A stretch of DNA of 44,559 nt from Branchiostoma floridae (Eukaryota > Chordata > Leptocardii > Amphioxiformes > Branchiostomatidae). This document shows positions 20,341 to 30,657 of this stretch, piece by piece. The first letter of the stretch is position 1; every line of letters starts with the position of its first letter. A program made the translations under genes and the position numbers. Under the pieces are notes generated by a model. That model saw only the letters and a list, made by a program, of their open reading frames with translations. It had not been told where the DNA came from and did not search any database. Where the stretch lies: NCBI RefSeq assembly GCF_000003815.2, contig NC_049982.1:23598585-23643143 (forward strand), written 5' to 3'.

Positions 20341-21870
20341 ACAATACATGAGGATTGCCTTCTGTTATATACTATTTGCTGGTTCTACGACTATAAAGAC
20401 AAGTAACTGAAAACAAATCAGACTGGCTGGACAGACATTCAAATACTGTATATGTAAAAGGAAATACTGGTGGGACTGATTCATTTATTAACTGTATGTG
20501 GTCAGACTATCCTGAAATAGTACAGGATGATCAAAATTATGTATTTTCAACTGTATTTAGCAGTACATAGCCTATGTTACAACAATATTTTCTATTTAGG
20601 TATTCGCTGTTGAAATGAAGAGAGAGTTCCACATTCCTATTATAGAAAACATCATGCATAAGTCATTTGTCACCTACAAGAAATATTTGACCTACAGTAC
20701 GAAGCATGAAAAAAAGTTTGTTATTGTCGGCTGGCTAAGCTGGTCGTCGCCATGAATAAGCTACTTAATCTGAAGTACATGTACCAATGGTCAGTTCGTA
20801 TACATCGACAGAAATGTCTTATAGACAGTGTAGATAATGCCATGTTTCTCCTCACCTTACCTTGTTGTCTGATTTACATTTCTTTAAACAAACGAAACCT
20901 GACCACAAACAACACCAAAAAACAATGAAAATAATAGTTATGCAATCACCTGAAAAGTTTAAGCTTGTACCTTGGATTAATGTTTACTCGTTGACAACAT
21001 GAACCTATCTCAGCTTCTCCTGCATCAAAGGTTAGAAGCAGTTGTATGAATCATTCCAGTTTTCTTGGTTCGAAAAGAGATGACTTGCCATTGATACTAT
21101 CTAACGAGATATGACCATAAAGCAAAATGTACAAAATTACCTTATGAATAAAGAGACTCTTTTTGCAGTACAATGTGAACCAGTCAGAATTGCCCTGAAG
21201 AAGGTGACAGACGGTCACCGAAACGTCGGTGAGAATAAAGCACTGGTTGTGTAAAAAGAGTCTCTTTATTCAGTGACGTACCAACCTGATGAAACTGTTC
21301 ACGGAAAATTACCTTATGTTTAAGGTAGATCTATTATACTTCTTCCTGATTAGGCAACTATATGTTATGAATATAAGACAAGTAAATATTACCAAATAAG
21401 ACCTATGTGTATTAATCAACATGCAGCAACTAATGCAAAGGGTGATACTGGTGGTACCAAACCATTCATGAAATGACGTGAGATTATCCTGAGATAATAG
21501 ACGGTAAACAAAATGATGTATTGTCTTAACTGGCTGTATAAGAGCAGTGTAAGCCGTATGTCAGAATGATATTTTCTATCAAGTATTCATTGGTAAGATA
21601 AAGGGAGCGTTTCGAAATTCTACAGGCGTACCACCATTCCTATCAAGAAAATATAATGCATAAATCATTTATTATCTACAAGAAACATATTGTTGTCGGC
21701 TTACCATCATGCTCATATCATTCGTCAACAACATGAAATATGTGATTTGTATACAGTGCCAAGGATGAAAAAAATTGCTGTTGTTGTTTGCTAAAATTGG
21801 TCGAATAACTTACTTTGTAATTTATAGTCACTAATGGTCAATCTGTGTACACGTAAAACACGACTGTAAA
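20340..21870. repeat. Degenerate tandem duplication downstream of receptor C
   Basis: 20220-20830 and about 21030-21860 are diverged copies of each other. Shared landmarks are GCAGCTGTATGAATAAT / GCAGTTGTATGAATCAT, GATACTGGTGG-type phrases, ATATTTTCTAT...GTATTC, ATCATGCATAAGTCATTT / ATAATGCATAAATCATTT, and ACCAATGGTCAGT / ACTAATGGTCAAT. There is no coding content. The retroposon at 21147 sits in the second copy only. Confidence 0.6.
21147..21304 (+). mobile_element. Small hairpin retroposon with hammerhead-like core
   Basis: It is flanked by a perfect 14-bp target-site duplication AAAATTACCTTATG (21133-21146 and 21305-21318). The arms AATAAAGAGACTCTTTTT (21147-21164) and AAAAAGAGTCTCTTTATT (21253-21270) are exact inverted repeats. 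The centre reads CTGAAGA, a GGTGAC/GTCACC stem with a 5-nt loop, then GAAACGTC. The right end is ACCAACCTGATGAAACTG. CTGANGA-stem-GAAA is the conserved layout of hammerhead ribozymes, which are known in Penelope-like elements and retrozymes. One extra A before the stem departs from the strict consensus. The element class is inferred. Confidence 0.65.
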
Positions 21871-21874
21871 GCTG

Positions 21875-22675
21875 TACTGTAGTCAGAAACTTGTCTGCAT
21901 ATGCATATGGTTGGTGCGGCGAGACCAGTATACATAGTAACATGGCCAGGCACATCTGTTGAAACGTATTGAAGGTTTGTGCCAACGAAAGAGTATTTAG
22001 GAGCAAGAGGAGAAGTTATTCCCACATATCTGACAGTATCTATTGCAGCAAAAGAGAGCATTACATGACATTGTACGAATCTCGAATCCTCTTTTCAAAC
22101 GAATATTTCTCTTGAATGAATATGTATATCTTTATCAAGCTGAGTCTTGTGAACTACATGTAGTTTATATCTCACTGGCTGTATGGGCGCTGCTAGTATG
22201 TGTGGTATACATTGACAATATTCAAGTCATCTTTTACTTTAGAACAATATGAGCACTGTTGGGACTGTAATCCTTTACAATTACACGCAAGTCAGATGAA
22301 CGACAACAGCTGGACTTAGCACGCAGGACATCCTGGTCTAGAAGCGTGCTACGTGTTGTATTATAGTAACGAACCATGCACTTGTCCTTATATGCTCTGG
22401 GAACTGTTTCTAGCTAGTTGTGATTCCGATTGTGACTTCTCAATTAACACTGATGGGTCTGTACTGTACTCTTTATGTAAAATTGATGGTATGCATTGTT
22501 CATGATTGTTGAAACTGAAAATGATATCGATCCAGTTTAGCTCACTGTAGACCTCTTCTTTCTCTGGTCGTAACAGAGAAGACAGACACTATGTGCAGTA
22601 TCTACAAGTTCGTTGTACCGGGGAAATTCCCCTGGCTCTTTTCAACAAGCATAATGTACAATATACCACGACTTA
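21875..22675. other. Intergenic, no gene seen
   Basis: AT-rich, with only short open frames (22043-22252 plus, hydrophobic, no other support). Confidence 0.5.
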
Positions 22676-22679
22676 ACGC

Positions 22680-22806
22680 CAAAATCTAAGGACCTCAACC
22701 CTTTCCAGTATCCAGCGTGTCGGGTGAGCGACAAAGGCGAAATCAAACTCACGACTTCTAGTTCCAGAGGCAGGGCCGCTAACCACTGGACTACGCACGC
22801 TACTGT
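22680..22806 (-). mobile_element. tRNA-derived SINE
   Basis: On the minus strand, GTAGTCCAGTGGTTAGCGGC resembles a tRNA A box and GAGTTTGATTTCGCC a B box, with a non-conserved body (CTGGATACTGGAAAGGGTTG) after it. The head folds poorly as a tRNA and no 3' CCA-ready stem is seen. It is therefore a SINE head rather than a tRNA gene. Confidence 0.6.
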
Positions 22807-22809
22807 TGA

Positions 22810-25030
22810 TCAGCTTCAATAAGCCCTCTTCAAGCATACAAGTGCCTTTGACGACAACCACTGTAAATATGTTCCAGCAACAAGTTTAGTGATAACGATA
22901 TATCATCTATATAATATACCATATACGGAATACCTTCGAGCCCATAAGGAAACATTTTGTAGACATGCACTATAGTATTAGTGCCGTAACCCATGTATTT
23001 ACTACATGCCAATAAGGGCTACGTAAAAATACTACACATGTATATAGCAGTTAACAGCGCGATCTAGCAGCTAACAGTGTGATCTAGTATACGACAGATT
23101 GCATTTGTGTATCGATGATACGGGATCTTTTTCCGTGAAAGAAGGTGTACCGGTAATGCTGAAAAACGCACAGAAGCAAAACACTTCTTACAACAATCAT
23201 GAACTGCTCACTGTCATGTCGTTAATGTTGTGTAATGCTATCGTATTGATGTAGACTTAATGATAAGTATGTGGATAACCATTGCAGGACATTGAATGGT
23301 GAATTTACGTTAATGTGCAAGTGACTTATCAGAAGCTGTGATGTAAATATAAGTGATATATCAGTATTGATGCCATGAATGTATATAATTTATCATGCAT
23401 ATTCTTGTAGACGCTATATTTGAAAGAGTAGACTTTGCCTGAGATGGCAATTCAAAGACGACTAATATTGGTACCACCATGCATGTTGCACGACTAGAAG
23501 TATTAAGAAATGTTAAGCCAGGAGAGTTCTAATAAAGTGTCTAAATGTTGTAAGCTCTCTGGTTCTGACTGTTCTGTGGCGGTGTGGATGGTATGTTTGG
23601 AGACCAGTGGGTGCGGCTACAATAGCAGAAGTTGTCCTTTTTTACACTTATAAATGTAATTTTCTATGTATACCGTTAGAGACACATACAGAGACACATA
23701 CTGTTCGAACTTTGAACACGTAGATGATTAATTCCTTTTCTATGTATACATGTAGATGACATTTGACCTAGTTGGTTCCTGTAACAACTGTATTTGAAGA
23801 TATTTGTCTTCGCCCAAGTAGTTTGGAAAAAAACATAAATACTTTATCCATACCTAAGCTATCATATCAAATATCATTCCATTTAGCCTGATTATGAACG
23901 TGCTAGAAGCAGACCGGACGTGGCACCGGAAACAAGATGGCGCGGTTATGACGTACATGTAACAATATGCGTATCTTTCCTCTATGAATGAAAACACATG
24001 GTCTTTATAGCATGACGTATATTGGCGTATCTCATGGCCAGAAGGACAAAGCTCACTCGACCAGTTCTAGTTAGACGAAAGATCTGTTCAAAACATTGGC
24101 AGCAAAAATCAAGACTTGTGACAATACCGAAGATTGTCCTCTAAATTAAAACGCAAATCCTTTACACCAAGACGCAGAGACTCCTGACTATTTCAAGGTA
24201 AGGGCCACGGAAAGATATCCAATACAGGAGTGTGGTAAGGTTAGCAAGTTGTTTAATTGTAGGTGGGTCGACGCAAAAGTGACCTTCATGCTATAACGTT
24301 AGCTGAGATCCTATGAATAAGAAAACCAAAGGTCAATAATTCCATCTGGGTAAGGGGGAATTTTGCTGTACCTGAGTCTTTCATAATTCAGATCAATATT
24401 TGGAAGACTAAGTAACACCATATAATCATAACCGGTTAACCATATGCGTATCTTTCCTCTTTAATGAAAACGCATGGTCTTTATAGCATGACGTAATCAA
24501 AAGAAAATAACGTAGAGAATTTCAAGCTTTTAGAATTGCACATTGGATATATAAAACGTATGGCAGTGAAAGAATGAAATATAAGCATATCTCTGTATAC
24601 TCATACGCACAGACTGGTCCGGATACATGACAATTTATCTCCATTCAAGGCTTAAATTAATGGATATTTATGGCACCTCTTACGAGGACGAACTGAACTA
24701 AACTGAAGGCTTAAAGAAAAATCAAGCCTGATCATATGGTTATATTTTTTTGCGACACTTCACAGTCTAAAATGATGAATAAATTCAGCACAATTTGAAA
24801 GTCGTTGTCTACGCTCCAAAGAGGTTTGTACCAGACTGGGAAAGAAGTGTGTATCATCGTCATCATTACCACCCATTTTGCTCTGTAATAAGTGTACATT
24901 GTAGCACTCGTGCACGACAGTAGTGTTTGCGAAGAGAGTTTGGTCAAGGAAGACGTTCTCCTTCTGCATTTACTTAGTTAATTGTTAACGTCTAGTTGGA
25001 CCATTTACATTTTAAGTACGTTTTAAATAA
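22810..25030. other. Long intergenic stretch with one dispersed direct repeat
   Basis: ATATGCGTATCTTTCCTCT followed by GAAAACACATGGTCTTTATAGCATGACGTA occurs at 23967 and again, slightly changed, at 24443, about 475 bp apart. No gene, tRNA or clear regulatory element is visible otherwise. Confidence 0.5.
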
Positions 25031-25059
25031 CCTACAACCTTATGTTGCCCCCTACTAGT

Positions 25060-25715
25060 ATGAAAGTTGCTTTGCTGATAGCTGTCATGTTGGTAACTAC
25101 CGTCCTGGTGGACGCCTCGACCGGAAGGAGGAGGAGGAGGTGGCTCGACAAGAAAGGTGAGCCAGTCCCAAAGTATTCCCAACCTCCAGGTGTATACAAC
25201 TTTACTGCCTGATAATACAATTTCTATAAAGTAGGAGGGGGTGCAGGGTCAAGAATTCAGGTTGTAACACTGACGCTTTACAGTGGCGATAAACAGAGAG
25301 CGCGTGTTTAGCAAGTTAGGTTTTTTTTTGTTGCTGTTGTCGCCACAATTGCTAAGGAGGTGAATGGGGCACAGCTTCGTTGTTGTCGTCTCCATGATGC
25401 TAAAGCATATCTGACGGAAGTGGGCATGAAGCTGGCATACGCAGTGATGCCGCCTTGAGTCTGACGGGGGTATTGCAGGAGTTTGAGGGGATACATGGTG
25501 ACCTCGGTTTTGTTTTCCCCAACTACATGTTGTTTTCCACATCTACCACAGGTAGCAATTTCGAAAAGAAAGTGATAATCCTCCAGCAGGCTGACGCTAA
25601 GCTGGAGGAGGTCGTGGAGGAAGTGGAGGAAGCTGCCGCCTTGGGTCTGGTGAAAAACGAGCTGGAGGAGCTGGAAGGGGAAATAGAAGATATCAACGGC
25701 CGCCCTAATGCATAA
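25060..25715 (+). CDS. Small secreted acidic peptide, 86 aa, two exons
   Basis: Exon 1 is 25060-25156: ATG, a classic signal peptide (MKVALLIAVMLVTTVLVDA), then a run of five Arg after STG, then WLDKK, ending at a GAAAG|GTGAGC donor. Exon 2 is 25552-25715, after TTTTCCACATCTACCACAG. Phases match (1 base plus 2). The mature part is acidic and heptad-like (ADAKLEEVVEEVEEAAALG, NELEELEGEIEDI), ending NGRPNA before TAA. An in-frame upstream ATG at 25042 would add six residues; I prefer 25060 because it begins the signal sequence directly. A TTTTAAATAA box lies at about 25021. The Arg run could be a proprotein-convertase site, which would leave a Trp-starting acidic peptide. I recognise no family. 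Confidence 0.6.
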
Positions 25716-25717
25716 TG

Positions 25718-28112
25718 GTGAGGATAACTCTAAAACCCCATGTACTGCTTTTATGATATATATAGTTGATGGAATCTCTTTTCTGTGATAAAACATGAAA
25801 CCACACTGTAATGTTGTTGTTGTTGTTCTCCTTGTTTAACGTCTATTTGTTCGCTAGACGCGTGGACTCGAGGTACTGTAACGCACAGGAGACGAACAAC
25901 GAACAAGTACAGTACACTACAAACAAGAAATCTTTTAAAAAAAGTTGTGCCTTGCCGCGTGTTAGGGATATCGTCAGGAAAAAGTAGGTCAGCACTTCAA
26001 GCCCGGCAAGGCAAAATGCTGTGCCTTGGCAAAAACACAATACAATGACTGTTTTTACTGTTTCTGAAAGAGCTAAACAAGAGGAGTAAAATGCTTTTTA
26101 GATGAAGCGAATATCTTGAAGGGTTGCTGAGATATGGCTCCACAAAGTTGCCAAAACCTACCCTCAGATATGGCCGGCTGCGCGATAAACGATGAAAATA
26201 AAAAAAATATCTTTTTTGAGGGGTGATGAAAAGGTAAGTAAAGGCTGCAAAGCTTGTTTTATCTTATTTCCCCGTAATATGTACTACATAGAATCACTTC
26301 ACAGAGTTCTGAACATTCATGGCATTTTATTATGCTTTTACACAGGGTCGATGTATGCAGCACCCACTGGTGTCCTTTCACACAATAATTGTCATCTTAC
26401 CTTATTCTTTAAGAAATAAGTAAATTTGGGTTTAAAAGTTCACATTTTGGGTTACAGTCAATGGTGTTTTTTGCACCAGTTGAGTCGCATTGTACAAGAT
26501 TAAATATCATACTTCATATACTTTTGCAATGTACACAACATTATGGTATCTTATATTACCAACAATGTCACATCTATAGAATATCAGCAATATTAATTGC
26601 CTTATAACAAGGTCAACTTGGTCAAGGTGAAAGGTAAGTGTGTGAATATGTCGCATTATTTTCATGTTGAGCCATGATGTTACACTGTATCAACAGTACA
26701 ACTTTACACTTAGATACATTTGTAATAAAATATAGAAGACAGATGTTTGTACTAATAAGAGATAAAATATCAATAGGTAGACATTGTGTAAACACTAAAT
26801 TTATTAGGACAAGTTGTAAAATATGCTAAAGAAAGCAATAAACTAATAAGAAAAAATTACTAAGAAACATTTTACATACATGTAAGTTTCATGACTAAAA
26901 CATGGATAAAGAAACACTGCAAAGAAATTATATTGCTGGGATTGACTTGAGAAAAAATTGTTCAAAAGCACATTTTCTTCAACATGCCCCCCTCCCCCAA
27001 GCACTACAAATTGTATCAAGTATTTTACCTTGAAATTCTTCATCCATAGCGTCAAAAAAGGTTCTATTTGTGCCGCTTCAGTCACATATCCTCCATTTCT
27101 GAGGGGCACGCGGCCCAAAATTTGGCGCGTTTGGATCGCGCGGCGCCGCCGTCCGGCCAAATCGGGGCGATCGTCGGGGAAAACAGCTCGGCGCTTCGCC
27201 TTCGTGAATGCTAGAAACTTGCCGATGACATCAAAACAGCCGGAAGTGTGGAACCACGATCCGACGCTCCGGCCTCCCCGCTTACGGCGCGCCGTTTTCA
27301 CCGGCAAATTTCTGGCGTTTTAAACAATTTTCAAGCAAAAGAAACACATCACAAGAAAGAGAAACTTATATCCTTTATTTTGATGGGTAAATTTGCCTCC
27401 AGAACCGGATAGTTTTTGTACCGCGGGTGTGGGAAGATGGTAGTAAATTTACGGATCGCCGTACGGCAGAGGGTTTTCGTGGTAGCGTTGAAATACATAG
27501 TCAAACGTTCTTGAGACGTTTCGATGACGTCATTGCCTACTTATATATTCACATGCATTGTATTGGTCTAATTAGGCATTTATTTCATCTTTATGAATAG
27601 GTAATGCAAATTATTATACGAGATAATTCACTTGATTATATTTTACTCCAATGGATCTGAAATATCACCATATACAAACGCTTCATTCATTCGATGTAAC
27701 CAGATTTAAGAGGCTTTCAGTACCGACCACAACTGTTATCAAATGCGTAAAGGGGAGGTATAAAGCTTGACGGGGATGTACTATTGGTCGCCTAAGCCGT
27801 AAGTTTGTCCACGAGAAGGAGAACTGGGAAGGGCCTTTGGAAGGGCCTTTGGAAGGGCTGGGTTAACATTGTTTGAACCATTGATCCATCCAACCAACCA
27901 TCCAACCAAGAAAATAGTGGCCACAAGGCCATGCCGCTGGCGCGGCAAGGCAAAAATGCACACCTACATGTAGGAAACAATCAACATTTGATACTTACCA
28001 ACTAGTCTAAAATTGAAGTACACATGACAAGGATATTTAGCAAAGCTGGATTAAGCGATATGCCTAACATAATTGAAATAGTTGTCTTATTCGCTTATTC
28101 TTTTTGCCTCAG
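25718..28112 (+). other. Possible 3' intron of the small secreted-peptide gene
   Basis: Two bases after the TAA stop at 25715 there is an ATG|GTGAGG donor. A good acceptor (TTCTTTTTGCCTCAG) lies at 28098-28112, followed by a segment ending in AATAAA. This would be an intron in the 3' UTR. The stretch also includes a GC-rich island near 27.1-27.3 kb and a 12-bp tandem repeat (GGAAGGGCCTTT, about 27828-27862). Speculative. Confidence 0.25.
27029..27310 (-). other. GC-rich island with a minus-strand open frame
   Basis: A CpG-rich block (GGCGCG, GATCGCGCGGCGCC, CGATCGTCGG) stands out from AT-rich surroundings. On the minus strand it is open from 27307 to 26843 with a basic product (KTARRKRGGRSVGSWFH, DLAGRRRRAIQTRQILGR), but no ATG lies at its 5' side. 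It could be an internal exon between a weak acceptor (AACGCCAG at about 27311) and an AAG|GTAAAA donor at 27028, or a CpG-island promoter, or part of a mobile element. Function unknown. Confidence 0.25.
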
Positions 28113-28480
28113 GCATCCAGTGGTCCTGACAGGGTCTAAATCTACAAGAAGACCTACCCGTTCAAGCAGGATCTGACAGCTTAATTATCTATCCATGCAC
28201 CACAGCAAACTTCCAGTCTGGTGATGTTCCATTTGAACAAGGTCTAACCTTGATTTTAGAAATTCAAAATACTTCTATATTTCTCAGTCACTGAGCTGGC
28301 TTGACTAAATGGGATACTTGCCTATTGTTTTACTGTTTTTATTTCCTTTCACAAGCGTGGATTTGTTATGAAAATCAATGATCAATATCAAAAGAATTTC
28401 ATTTCAATGTATGCCTTGCTTTGTTGCCCTATGTAAGGAACAATGGTGTGAAGAATAAAGGTACGGAACTGCTGTTCTGG
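28113..28480 (+). other. Candidate 3' UTR exon with poly(A) signal
   Basis: It starts after the acceptor TTTTTGCCTCAG, has no long open frame, and contains GAATAAAG with AATAAA at 28454-28459. It could terminate the small secreted-peptide transcript, or belong to an unseen gene. Confidence 0.25.
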
Positions 28481-29055
28481 TGTGTTGGATTGATTTTGAT
28501 ACAGTTTTATAGCTAATGTTTTCCTGAGTACGTATCATGGGAAAAATGTAAATCTATGGTACAGCTGTAAGGAAATTCTCTCTCTTGTTGTAGTTGTATG
28601 TATGAAAATAAGATATGTTTACCAACTAAATGTAATATGTTTGTATCTATTCTTTACTAGAAAGGCGTGTCATGACAGTTACAAATATTAAAACTTTCCG
28701 AGTAGAATTTAAAACAGTATTTCCATGCTATAACTATAGAAACGTTGACCGCGATAAGAAAGGGAGATTTTCCTTATCTGTTTCCAAAAGAAGGATTAAA
28801 GTAAATATCGTACAAATATACATGTTGAATACAACGGTACCATACTTCAAATAGTTTCTAGATAGAAAGTAAACGAAAGCTACAGAATGTTCATATAGTA
28901 AGGACAAAACGTACACACATTAAATTGATTTTAAAAATGTAAGGTCTGTACTAAGTACATGAAAAATAGGTAATGCCTGGGCAGTTCTATTCACATTGGT
29001 TTTTAATGCTACGTGACTCACCTGGGATGAGCCTCTTTCACACATTGCAAGCTTA
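28481..29055. other. Intergenic, no gene seen
   Basis: AT-rich sequence with short open frames only. Confidence 0.5.
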
Positions 29056-29057
29056 GA

Positions 29058-29069
29058 AAGAGGGAGAGA

Positions 29070-29105
<36 letters not shown>
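29058..29105. repeat. (GA)n microsatellite
   Basis: Continuous AG dinucleotides with two GGGAGAG interruptions at the start. Confidence 0.95.
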
Positions 29106-29108
<3 letters not shown>

Positions 29109-29137
29109 GGCCAGATAGATATAGATACAGCTAGACA

Positions 29138-29265
29138 TCCCTGTAGTTCTATTGGTAGAGTCGCCTCACAGTTCAGTTCTAGGTTCAAGTGCCTTGGTAA
29201 CTGGAAGACCCGGATCCAAATCCCTGGAAGGTTATTTCGGAAGGGACGTCGTAAAATGGGTGGCC
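29138..29265 (+). mobile_element. tRNA-derived SINE
   Basis: TGTAGTTCTATTGGTAGAGTC matches a tRNA A-box region, and CCCGGATCCAAATCCC a B box (GGTTCRAATCC type). It is followed by a body GGTTATTTCGGAAGGGACGT. It is preceded by the GA microsatellite. Confidence 0.5.
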
Positions 29266-29269
29266 CGTG

Positions 29270-30657
29270 TTCTATCACCCCCTCAATGTAAAAATATATC
29301 CGTCTATATAGAAACAAGACTTTTGCCGACATGTATCACGTTGTTGCGACAAATTAGCAGATAAAATGTCCTTTTTTGCCAAATGGACTATGTTTCGTAA
29401 TACATTATATCATCATACTGAAGGTCTGTCGTGTGGGCAAGTCTAAAGGTGATAAAATTGACCTGAGTGTTTCAAATATTCTATAGAAAGCTCTAGACGG
29501 TGTGCGATTTGTTTACAGTTTGAAATGTTCCCGAGGTCACCTTAGTCAGGCTCTCATAGCACCGAACAATGTCGACGCCACTGTTATGTTTGCTCTGTCA
29601 ATATACCCAGTAGTCATTTCATCACCTGCCAAGCAATTAATTTAGGTCAGGACCTTAATTTACTGTTCATTTTTGTCCCACCGGGCTAAGCACAGACCAC
29701 ACATTAACAATCGTATAATTCCGGCTCCCTCTCGCCTCCTACAATTGTATAAATGTAGGATTCTGTATAATTAGTTAGAGTTGGATTAGCGAAGGCTGCA
29801 TAGGAAAGTTAGATCGGAACAACAGGTACATGTATCAAGGTTAAAATGTAACTCGTACCCGTCCACAAAGGTAAAACTTGTGTAAACAGGGGCTCAAAAG
29901 TCACGTACGAAGGGACGCCTGGAACAGCGAATCGTCTGAAAACGACGCTGGTAAGTTTTAAGATTTGTACAAATTTTGAAGTTAGTATTAAGTCTCCTGA
30001 TTACAACATGTGTAGCTCAACCTACTGTAGTCACTCAAATCATCTCCACAAAAGGTGTCAATCTTTCGCTCTATTTGATCACTGCAACATACGTCAAACC
30101 TATAGGCCTACCAAATACTGCAAATTGAAGGCTTACATATTTTTCGGCTCCAGACCAATTGAATACAATGTCTTCAAACTGCGCTACCATCTCATAGAGG
30201 CTACTTGCTTATGCATTTTAACAGTTGCCACTCGAACCAACATGGCTCCAAAGGATCTACCGTCCAATGTCTTTCAAAACCCGTCATGAGGTAAAAAAAA
30301 ATCGCCATTAAGAAAAAGGTCTGTGTCTATGACCTTAGAGGTCAATAATGTACAGGCTGTACTCAAAACTTTTTGGGAAGAAGCGTTTCATATCCAGATC
30401 TATGTTTGGGCTTTCCACATACTATATGGAGTATATGGAACCCACTGTGAATGGTACGTCTGATTTGGGACGAGAAAATATTGGCCAGCAGTCGCAGCTA
30501 CTCTTCAAATAGTTTTCAACTTCGCTAAAATGGTGTTTTACTCCATAACGTAGAAAGTAGTTGCTTGGAATGTACTGAAATTCATTCACTGACTTGTGGA
30601 AGCTTACAGTTTTATGGATATGAACAGACAACCTATTTAATCCACAGAACAACAAAG
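29270..30657. other. Intergenic upstream of the multicopper oxidase
   Basis: No supported gene. Near 30400-30650 lies the probable promoter and 5' UTR of the oxidase, but no TATA box or other clear site is identifiable. Confidence 0.45.

Noticed and set aside
21195-21232. Canonical hammerhead ribozyme call
   Set aside because: Core strands are present, but an extra A precedes stem II and stem I pairing is not convincing, so I keep only a hammerhead-like description.
22680-22806. tRNA gene
   Set aside because: A- and B-box-like sequences are present, but the arms do not pair as a proper tRNA and a SINE body follows.
29138-29216. tRNA gene
   Set aside because: Box-like sequences only; two competing B boxes and no acceptor stem. 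A SINE is more likely.
28920-29332. Ser/Leu repeat protein on the minus strand
   Set aside because: Translation of the GA microsatellite.
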